Below are positions 49,755-55,316 of a stretch of 55,316 nucleotides of DNA, in pieces. Made by a program: the position numbers and the translations under genes. Source of the DNA: Acidobacteria bacterium 13_2_20CM_57_17 (GTDB taxonomy: Bacteria > Acidobacteriota > Terriglobia > Acidiferrales > UBA7541); the NCBI GenBank assembly GCA_001914785.1, contig MNDE01000157.1, positions 1 to 55,316 of the forward strand, in the 5' to 3' direction. How positions within the stretch are numbered: the first letter of the stretch is position 1; each line of letters begins with the position of its first letter. The notes beneath the pieces are model-generated. The model had not been told where the DNA came from. It was given only the letters and a program-made list of their open reading frames with translations, and ran no database searches.

Positions 49755-50792
49755 TCATTTCAAAACATAACTTCTATAAAGAGTGTCGCGCTGCGCGGGA
49801 ATGAAGCCGGCGTCGGAGATGACGCGGCGGAGTTCGCTTTCGTTGGTACGATTTTTTACGCCGGCGGCAAAGACCACGTTTTCTTCAATTAGAATGCTGC
49901 CGACGTCGTCGGCGCCGAATTGCAAGCCAATCTGACAGACTTTGATCCCGGGCGTGAGCCAACTGGACTGGATGTGGTCGATGTTGTCGAGATATAGGCG
50001 GCTGACGGCTAGCGTTTTCAGATAATCCACGGCCGTGGTTTCCTGCACTTTTTTTCCGAGGGAGGTATTTTCAGCGGCAAACATCCAGGGAATGAACGCG
50101 GTGAAACCGCCGGTATCTTCCTGAATGCGCCGCAAGCGTTCAAGATGGTTGACGCGATGGCGGAGCTCCTCGCCGCAGCCGAACATCATGGTGGCGGTGG
50201 TGCGTAGTCCCAGCGAATGAGCGACGCGGTGCATTTCTTCCCAGTCGTCACTGGTGCACTTCAGGCGTGCAATCTTCGCCCGGACTTCATCGTCGAGAAT
50301 TTCCGCGCCGCCACCGGGAATGGATTGTAGACCCGCATCCATCAAGCGTTGAATCGTTTCGCGAATACTGATTTCGCTGACTTCCGCGATGCACAAAATT
50401 TCCGGCGCGGAAAAACAATGCAGATGGACTTGCGCGTAGCGCGCTTTTAAAGAGCGCAGAAGATTTTCGTAATAACCGATTTGCAAGTCCGGGTGCAGGC
50501 CACCCTGGAGCAAAATGCCGGTGCCGCCAAGTTCCAGCATTTCGTCGATTTTCTTGTAGATTTCCTCGAACGGCAGAATGTAGCCGTCTTTCGCGCCGAG
50601 CGGGCGGTAGAACGCGCAGAAAGAACAATACTCGGTGCAGAAATTGGTGTAGTTGATGTTGCGGTCGATCTGGTAGGTGGCGACGCGAGGATCGTTTTTC
50701 TTCAGGCGAAATTGGTGAGCTTCCATGCCGATGCCGATGAGATCGTCGGATTCGAGCATGTCCAGAGCTTGTTGTTTGGTCAGTGCCACCAT
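49755..50792 (-). CDS. mqnC: Cyclic dehypoxanthinyl futalosine synthase (radical SAM)
   Basis: The 345-residue enzyme has the radical SAM motif CTEYCSFCAFYR (residues about 52-63) and the MqnC blocks ATYQIDRNINYTNFC, GGTGILLQGGLHPDL, GLQSIPGGGAEIL, TATMMFGCGE and FGADDVGSILIEENVV. It closes the ring in the futalosine route to menaquinone. It lies 84 bases after mqnA; together they mark the alternative menaquinone pathway, used by many Acidobacteriota. mqnB and mqnD are not in the window. Confidence 0.95.
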   Translation of the reverse strand: MVALTKQQALDMLESDDLIGIGMEAHQFRLKKNDPRVATYQIDRNINYTNFCTEYCSFCAFYRPLGAKDGYILPFEEIYKKIDEMLELGGTGILLQGGLHPDLQIGYYENLLRSLKARYAQVHLHCFSAPEILCIAEVSEISIRETIQRLMDAGLQSIPGGGAEILDDEVRAKIARLKCTSDDWEEMHRVAHSLGLRTTATMMFGCGEELRHRVNHLERLRRIQEDTGGFTAFIPWMFAAENTSLGKKVQETTAVDYLKTLAVSRLYLDNIDHIQSSWLTPGIKVCQIGLQFGADDVGSILIEENVVFAAGVKNRTNESELRRVISDAGFIPAQRDTLYRSYVLK

Positions 50793-50818
50793 CTATCCTC
50801 TTCTGCCCCTTGCACTTC

Positions 50819-50852
50819 GCAAAAGCAGATTCCTCGCTTCGCTCGGAATGAC
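50819..50852 (-). repeat. Dispersed intergenic repeat GTCATTCCGAGCGAAGCGAGGAAT
   Basis: On the minus strand, GTCATTCCGAGCG-AAGCGAGGAATCTGC-TTTTGC fills most of the 84-base gap between mqnA and mqnC. It shares its first bases with the repeat at 29460-29496. CATTCC and GGAATC can pair around a CGAGCGAAGCGAG tip, so it forms a hairpin in the mqnAC transcript. Confidence 0.65.
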
Positions 50853-50876
50853 CTTCTGTCGTAGTTTTTCAATACC

Positions 50877-51773
50877 CTACAATTTCACGGCTTCCGCTTT
50901 CGTAGCGGCCCACTCGATTGGCTTGGCTTGCGGGATCAAGCCGAGGTTTGCAGCGTGCGTGAAATATAGTTCCAGGCCGCGGCGATTTTCTTCGTCAAGC
51001 GAAAAGTCAATATTATGCCACAAGTACGATTCGAGAGTTCGCTGCGGCAACTCCAGTTCGCGTGCGGCGTCGAAACAAATTTCCGTGATGCGCGACAAAC
51101 CGAAATCACGCGAGGCGAGAAAATCCGCGGCCACTTCCGTAGTGGCGACGTCCCGCTTGGCGGCCCAGACGGCGAGGACTGCGGGCAACCCGGTCAGACT
51201 TCGCCATTCGCCAACCACGTCGTAGACGTAAAGCATTTCTGCGCTGGTGATTCCGAGAGTGGCCGCCGGGCAAAAGGTTTGGCCTTCCACGCCGGGCCAA
51301 CTTTCTTTTTCCATTCCAACGCTGATGCGCAAGGCGGGATCGCCGATGATTAGCGCTGCGTCTGCTCGTTGCAACATCGCCGGCAAGTCCGGAGGCGATT
51401 CAAAGAATTGCGGCACGATCTTCCACTTTTCCGCGCACAGGATGCGCGTCAGCGTTTGCGTGCTGCGCGAACTGGCATCCAGGGCGAAGCTCTTCACGTG
51501 TTCGATAGGCTTCTTCGCAATGACCAATAGGCTGCGCACCTGTTTTTTCGAGGCGATGGCCATGTCCGGCAAAATCACCAAGCCGCTGATGCGCTGGTAT
51601 TCGATGGCGGGAATGATAGCGACATCCGCTTTGCCGGAACGCAAATCATCGGCGCACTGCGAGGGAACGGTGAAGGACAAATCGTATTTGCCGCGCAGCG
51701 GGCCGTTGGTGAAACCCCAGACGAGCGGCGCGGTGTTGAGATATTGCACGATGGAGATGCGAAGTTTGGTCAC
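50877..51773 (-). CDS. mqnA: Chorismate dehydratase
   Basis: The 298-residue enzyme begins TKLRISIVQYLNTAPLVWGF, the start of MqnA, and continues through VPSQCADDLRSGKADVAIIPAIEYQRI, ALDASSRSTQTLTRILC and ALIIGDPALRI. It fits the periplasmic-binding-like MqnA fold. It turns chorismate into 3-enolpyruvyl-benzoate, the first step of the futalosine pathway. I use the GTG at 51771-51773; the frame is open to 51809 with other GTG/TTG choices and no strong ribosome binding site. It is the first gene of mqnA-mqnC. About 100 bases upstream lies the second repeat element. Confidence 0.93.
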   Translation of the reverse strand: MTKLRISIVQYLNTAPLVWGFTNGPLRGKYDLSFTVPSQCADDLRSGKADVAIIPAIEYQRISGLVILPDMAIASKKQVRSLLVIAKKPIEHVKSFALDASSRSTQTLTRILCAEKWKIVPQFFESPPDLPAMLQRADAALIIGDPALRISVGMEKESWPGVEGQTFCPAATLGITSAEMLYVYDVVGEWRSLTGLPAVLAVWAAKRDVATTEVAADFLASRDFGLSRITEICFDAARELELPQRTLESYLWHNIDFSLDEENRRGLELYFTHAANLGLIPQAKPIEWAATKAEAVKL

Positions 51774-51906
51774 GGTTCGAGGGCTCACGTTTAAGGTCCA
51801 GTATAACAAAGAGGGTTTTTCCGAGCGGCAACCTTCTTTCGCGAGGAATTGTCCAGCAACTTTGAAATGTTGGAATCGATCGAAAACCCGGCAGAGGAGG
51901 CCGCGT

Positions 51907-51990
51907 ACCCCCCCACCCCCCCATCAATTTGCATGAACGTCAAAAGAAAGGACTTACAAAAAGAGTATTTCGTAAACGGTTGATTCTAAA
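51907..51990 (-). repeat. Repeat element related to 27095-27253 (copy 2)
   Basis: Read on the minus strand, this stretch has CCTTTAGAATCAAC (51979-51992 region), GAAATACTC and then a G-run, GGGGGGTGGGGGGG (51907-51922). The same items occur in the same order at 27095-27253. The two copies share motifs and the upstream promoter but not long identity. This piece fills the gap of more than 300 bases between the unknown membrane gene and mqnA together with the promoter and terminator listed next. Confidence 0.6.
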
Positions 51991-52046
51991 GGACGTGATT
52001 TTGGTTGTTTCGGACGAGTAAAGGGAGAAATGACTATCCTAAAAAG

Positions 52047-52068
52047 AAAAGCGGGGGCAAGCCCCCGC
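52047..52068 (-). terminator. Strong intrinsic terminator inside repeat element copy 2
   Basis: On the minus strand GCGGGGGC and GCCCCCGC form a perfect 8-bp stem (52051-52068) followed by TTTTCTTTTT. It lies about 30 bases after the expected start of the promoter at 52097-52124, so it would end a transcript of roughly 45 bases. It could also end transcription from the membrane-protein gene at 52207. Confidence 0.85.
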
Positions 52069-52096
52069 AGTCCAAATGTAGTAATATACAGGGTAA

Positions 52097-52124
52097 AGTA
52101 TACACAAAGTTAGAGAAAAGTCAA
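52097..52124 (-). promoter_or_regulatory. Sigma70-type promoter of repeat element copy 2
   Basis: On the minus strand TTGACT (52119-52124) is followed after 16 bases by TATACT (52097-52102). The flanks CCTTGACTTTTC and the spacer TAAC agree with the promoter at 26986-27013, so the two promoters are related by descent and not only by consensus. Confidence 0.65.
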
Positions 52125-52206
52125 GGAAAACTTTGGCGTGTATTGAATTTCCACCCACGCAACCTCGGGGAAGGTTGGCCTTCATTTCGTCACCGGCAAA
52201 CGGTCG

Positions 52207-52785
52207 TTAGATGAAGATGGAAGCGTTTCCTTGGCCGTCGAGGTACATCGACGGAAATGCGAAAACAATAAACGCTGCTAGCCACCACGGAATCATGCAA
52301 GCCAACGAACGGCGGGCGCCGGCACGCCACCCAAGAATCAGCGCAACGAGGCAGCAAACCGACAGGCAAGCCAAACCAACCCAGAATGGAAGCGAAAGAA
52401 CCCAGAATCTAGCCCTCGCACCTTCCGGCTGGAGGAAATAACCGTACGTAAGGCCAGTGTGTGGAACAAGGAGGGCAAAGGCCTGCCTCTGCCAAAACCA
52501 GATTGCGAGGATAACGACGACAGCAGCCAGGAACGGAAGAAATGATTTTACTTCATGGAGTAAGACCCGATTGAGCCCGATAGCGAACCCGAGTAGAACG
52601 ACACACCAACCAACCAAAACGAAAGGCAGCGCGTCAGTGCCGTACTGTTCCCCAATCATCATTGTGCCCGGAGTGGCAAGGACTACGACAATAAGAGGGG
52701 CGATAGTCGCGAGAGCGACTGCCGCCCTGTCGGTCCGGGCCTTCGTTGGAGAAATGTCCATCGGAGTCTGAACTTGAGCCACCAC
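52207..52785 (-). CDS. Unrecognised multi-pass membrane protein
   Basis: The 192-residue protein has a polar N-terminus (about residues 1-22) and about five hydrophobic segments (AAVALATIAPLIVVVLATPG, ALPFVLVGWCVVLLGFAIGL, FLPFLAAVVVILAIWFW, WVLSLPFWVGLACLSVCCLVALILGW, IPWWLAAFIVFAFPSMYL). No family is recognised. The start is GTG at 52785 or ATG at 52761, neither with a ribosome binding site. It lies between the repeat element and a truncated orphan permease. Codon use looks less biased than that of its neighbours, so it could be a newer arrival, but that is an impression. Confidence 0.65.
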   Translation of the reverse strand: MVAQVQTPMDISPTKARTDRAAVALATIAPLIVVVLATPGTMMIGEQYGTDALPFVLVGWCVVLLGFAIGLNRVLLHEVKSFLPFLAAVVVILAIWFWQRQAFALLVPHTGLTYGYFLQPEGARARFWVLSLPFWVGLACLSVCCLVALILGWRAGARRSLACMIPWWLAAFIVFAFPSMYLDGQGNASIFI

Positions 52786-52824
52786 CGTAGCAAGTCTAAT
52801 GGTCCGTGCAAAGAGTAGCCCGGT

Positions 52825-55316
52825 CTACTCAATTCTGAGGGCGTTCATGGGAGAGATGGAGGCGGCACGGTTGGCGGGAATGATGGCTGCGAAGAAGGAG
52901 CAGATGCCAAGCGCGCCGGCGGCGACGGTGAGGGCGAAGGGGTCCCACGAAGAGACGCCGTAAAGCTGGGCAGAGAGCAAGCGGCCGGCTCCGACGGCCA
53001 GCGGCAAGCCAAGGATGAGCCCGATAGCCACGCGCTTGAAGGCTCCGCCGAGGATGAGGCGAAGCACTTTCGGGCGATCGGCTCCGAGCGCCATGCGAAT
53101 GCCGATTTCGTTGGTTTTCTGGGCAACGGAATAGGCGGTGACGCCGTAGAGGCCGATGGCGGCAAGGACGAGCGCGACGATGCCAAAGAGGCCGGCAAGG
53201 CTGGCCACGGCGCGCTCCTGATCGAAGGTAAGTTCAATCTGCTGCTGCATGGTCCGGACGCTGTTAATGGTGAGGTTGGGATCCAATTCCGCCAGGATCC
53301 TGGTGAGCTGCGCTTCGAGGGTGCCAGGCGTCATGTTGGTGACGAGCAGGATTCCGCCGATAAAGTGAGAGTTCAACTCGACCATCTTCAGCAGGTTATC
53401 GGGATAATTCACAGTTTGGGCCAGCGGGACGTAGAACATGGGACGCGCGGGCCTGCGAAGGCCCCAGCCCGCAAACTTGGCATCGCGCACGACGCCGACG
53501 ATGCGGAAGGTGCCGGAATACTCGGGGACATCAAGGCCAAAGTGCTGATCGAGCGGGTCTTCCGTGCTCTTGAAAAAACGCTTGACGAAAGCTTCGTTGA
53601 CGATGGCCACGGGCGCGGTGGTTTCGTTATCGGCCGTGGTGAACGCGCGCCCGCGCAAAATCGGCATGCCAAGATTCTGAAGATAATCGGCGCTTACGCG
53701 GTCCCAAGAGGCGCCTGATTCCTCGTTGAGTTTGGCGGGAGGATGGCCGGCGACCATGATGAGTTCGCCCCAATTGTCGGTGAGCGGGTTATAGAGGGCC
53801 AGACCAGCGCCCTGAACGCCAGGGAGACGGTTGAGCTGTCCTTCGAGCTGACGATAGAGCGCGGCTACCTGCGGCAGCGTGTAGGTGGCGGGAGGCCGGT
53901 GCATGTTGACTTCCACGCGGTTTTGCACCTGGAAGCCGAAGTCCTGATGCTCGAGCTTATTGAGGCTGCGGGCGAGCATGGTGGCACCGGCAACGAGAAC
54001 AACCGACAAGGTGGCCTGAACAACCAACAGGGCTTTGCGAGCAAACGAAGAACGATCCTGCGTGCCGCGGCCTGAACCGCGAAGCGCTTCGGCGGGGTCA
54101 GTACGTGTCGCTAACCACGCAGGAGCCGCGCCGAAAATGATTCCGGTGACGAGGGCCAAGACAAAAGCAAAGGCCAGGACCATCAGCGATGGCGCGGTGC
54201 TGATGGGAAGAAAATGCGAGTTGTGGAAGGCGAGAACAAGCAGCAGACGCGCCGCAGCCATGGCCACTACAAGCCCGACGATGCCGCCGCCAATGGCGAG
54301 CAGGACGCTTTCCGTAAGGGCTTGCACGACGATTTGCCGGGGAGTGGCGCCAACGGCTAGCCGCACAGCAGTTTGGCCACGACGGGCAACGCCGCGAGCG
54401 AGCAGCAGATTCGCCACGTTGGAGCAGGCAATCAGAAGCACCAAGCCGCACACGGAGAGGAGGATCTGCAGGCTGCGGCCATATTCCTCTTTCATTACGG
54501 CAACGCCCGCTCCAGCAGGCACCACGTTGAGGACCTGCTTGGGAAGCAAGCTGACCATGTCCTGCATCCAGTTGGCGGGATAGCCCGAATCGTGCTGCAG
54601 CCACTGGCGGAGGACTGCCGTGAGGCGCGGAGACATCCCGTCAATCGAAGCTCCGGGGCGCAAACGGCCAATCATGCGAAGCCATGCCGAAACGGGCTGG
54701 CGCAACAGGCTGCCGCCGGCATTGATCATGGGTTCCTGCTGCAGGGGAACCCAGATATCAGGCGGGTCGCTCTGGAGAGTTTCGCCGAAGAATCCGGGGG
54801 GAGCGACGCCGATTACGGTCACAGGATGGCCCTCGATGATGAACGTGGAACCTACGACGGAAGGATCGGAAGCATAGGCGGTTTGCCAGACACGGTGGCT
54901 GAGGACAGCGACTGGCGGAGCGGCGGGCTTGTCGTCCTCCGGCGTGAAGACGCGGCCTCCGAAGGCGCGAACTCCCAGGGTTGAGAAATAAGTACCGGTG
55001 ACGTACTCCGAGCGGAGAGGACGGGCCACGGATTCGACACCTTGACGCCGCACGCCCATGCGCCAGCGTCCAGCCTGGAAGGCGGTAACTTCCTCGAATT
55101 CAGGAGTTTCGGTCTTAAGGCGTTCGTACAAAGGGAAGGAAACCATGCCCCAGCGGTCTTGAGGACCGCCTTCGACGCAGCACTCGTCGCCTTCGCCAAC
55201 GCGGTAGAGCCTGCCGGGGTCAGAAACAGGCAAGGAACGGAGCATTACGGCGTGAATCAGCGTGAAAATCGCGGTTGTGCCGCCGATGCCCAATGCCAAG
55301 GTCAGTACCGCAGCCG
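52825..55316 (-). CDS. MacB/FtsX-type orphan ABC permease, truncated by the window edge
   Basis: About 830 residues of a duplicated MacB-type permease are visible: LTLALGIGGTTAIFTLIHAVMLRSLP at the edge, an extracytoplasmic domain, a first FtsX core (about residues 270-420 of the visible part) and a second near the end (SLAGLFGIVALVLAAIGLYGVTAYSVAQKTNEIGIRMALGA), finishing ANRAASISPMNALRIE. The family is the same as at 787-3441, but similarity between the two is moderate, so they are not recent copies. The start and any PadR partner lie outside the window. No ATPase is visible. Confidence 0.9.
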   Translation of the reverse strand, partial: AAVLTLALGIGGTTAIFTLIHAVMLRSLPVSDPGRLYRVGEGDECCVEGGPQDRWGMVSFPLYERLKTETPEFEEVTAFQAGRWRMGVRRQGVESVARPLRSEYVTGTYFSTLGVRAFGGRVFTPEDDKPAAPPVAVLSHRVWQTAYASDPSVVGSTFIIEGHPVTVIGVAPPGFFGETLQSDPPDIWVPLQQEPMINAGGSLLRQPVSAWLRMIGRLRPGASIDGMSPRLTAVLRQWLQHDSGYPANWMQDMVSLLPKQVLNVVPAGAGVAVMKEEYGRSLQILLSVCGLVLLIACSNVANLLLARGVARRGQTAVRLAVGATPRQIVVQALTESVLLAIGGGIVGLVVAMAAARLLLVLAFHNSHFLPISTAPSLMVLAFAFVLALVTGIIFGAAPAWLATRTDPAEALRGSGRGTQDRSSFARKALLVVQATLSVVLVAGATMLARSLNKLEHQDFGFQVQNRVEVNMHRPPATYTLPQVAALYRQLEGQLNRLPGVQGAGLALYNPLTDNWGELIMVAGHPPAKLNEESGASWDRVSADYLQNLGMPILRGRAFTTADNETTAPVAIVNEAFVKRFFKSTEDPLDQHFGLDVPEYSGTFRIVGVVRDAKFAGWGLRRPARPMFYVPLAQTVNYPDNLLKMVELNSHFIGGILLVTNMTPGTLEAQLTRILAELDPNLTINSVRTMQQQIELTFDQERAVASLAGLFGIVALVLAAIGLYGVTAYSVAQKTNEIGIRMALGADRPKVLRLILGGAFKRVAIGLILGLPLAVGAGRLLSAQLYGVSSWDPFALTVAAGALGICSFFAAIIPANRAASISPMNALRIE

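Noticed and set aside
52005-52214. A 69-residue plus-strand frame over repeat element copy 2.
   Set aside because: It runs through the terminator and the promoter in antisense; composition is that of the repeat and no start signal is present.
787-55316. The two orphan permeases as ends of one large duplication or composite element.
   Set aside because: They are only moderately similar in protein sequence, and such permeases occur in many copies across acidobacterial genomes; no matching flanks are seen.

Overview
The window is about 55 kb of moderately GC-rich bacterial chromosome and looks like a member of the Acidobacteriota, probably class Terriglobia (soil 'Acidobacteriia'). The signs are long MacB/FtsX-type orphan permeases of the acidobacterial duplicated family at both ends (one coupled to a PadR regulator), a hopanoid-associated glycosyltransferase (HpnB type), futalosine-pathway menaquinone genes, large exported glycoside hydrolases, and many short intergenic palindromes. 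No phage, transposase or CRISPR genes are visible. The only trace of mobility is a tRNA-Asn 3' part at 664-713 next to a gene-poor left edge.

Layout. 1-713: tail of an unidentified gene, empty DNA, and the incomplete tRNA-Asn. 787-3820: orphan permease, padR and a PadR-type operator. 3869-8181: an AttEFGH-like ABC system (ATPase, fused permease, AttH-like lipocalin). 8500-16122: sugar-related group of a sodium/solute symporter, an unknown protein, an exported GH31 glucosidase, an exported GH13 amylase and a CBM9-like protein. 16292-17338: enoyl-CoA hydratase family protein and a small membrane protein. 17365-24602: vitamin B12 salvage region with riboswitch, btuF, btuC, btuD, terminator, second riboswitch, btuB, a DUF71/COG2102 ATP-pyrophosphatase and a DUF6580-like membrane protein. 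24721-26214: gatB. 26391-26852: a PrxQ/Bcp peroxiredoxin whose peroxidatic position is an in-frame TGA followed by a SECIS-like hairpin, most likely a selenoprotein. 26853-27348: promoter plus repeat element without a gene.

27349-38135: glycine-zipper protein, panB-dinB-panC, hpnB-like gene, a two-subunit molybdenum hydroxylase, and a very large three-domain protein (GH18-like, NodB deacetylase, GT2 synthase). 38237-41176: GT39-like membrane glycosyltransferase and a CDF metal exporter with a tripled cytoplasmic region. 41340-44908: two overlapping exported TldD/PmbA-family genes, one with the zinc site and one without. 45161-49717: small membrane proteins, a GDYXXLXY/DUF2157 pair, a tautomerase, and a zinc-ribbon coiled-coil gene overlapping an RNase HI gene that carries a DUF104-like tail. 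49755-51773: mqnC and mqnA. 51905-52124: a second copy of the promoter/repeat element, here with a perfect terminator. 52207-55316: an unknown membrane protein and a second orphan permease that runs off the window.

The observations most worth following are the selenoprotein peroxiredoxin with its SECIS, the two-copy promoter/repeat element that may encode a small RNA, the exported TldD/TldE-like pair, and the B12 region linking DUF71 and a DUF6580-like membrane protein to btuBCDF. Names rest on motif recognition by eye; no database search was run.
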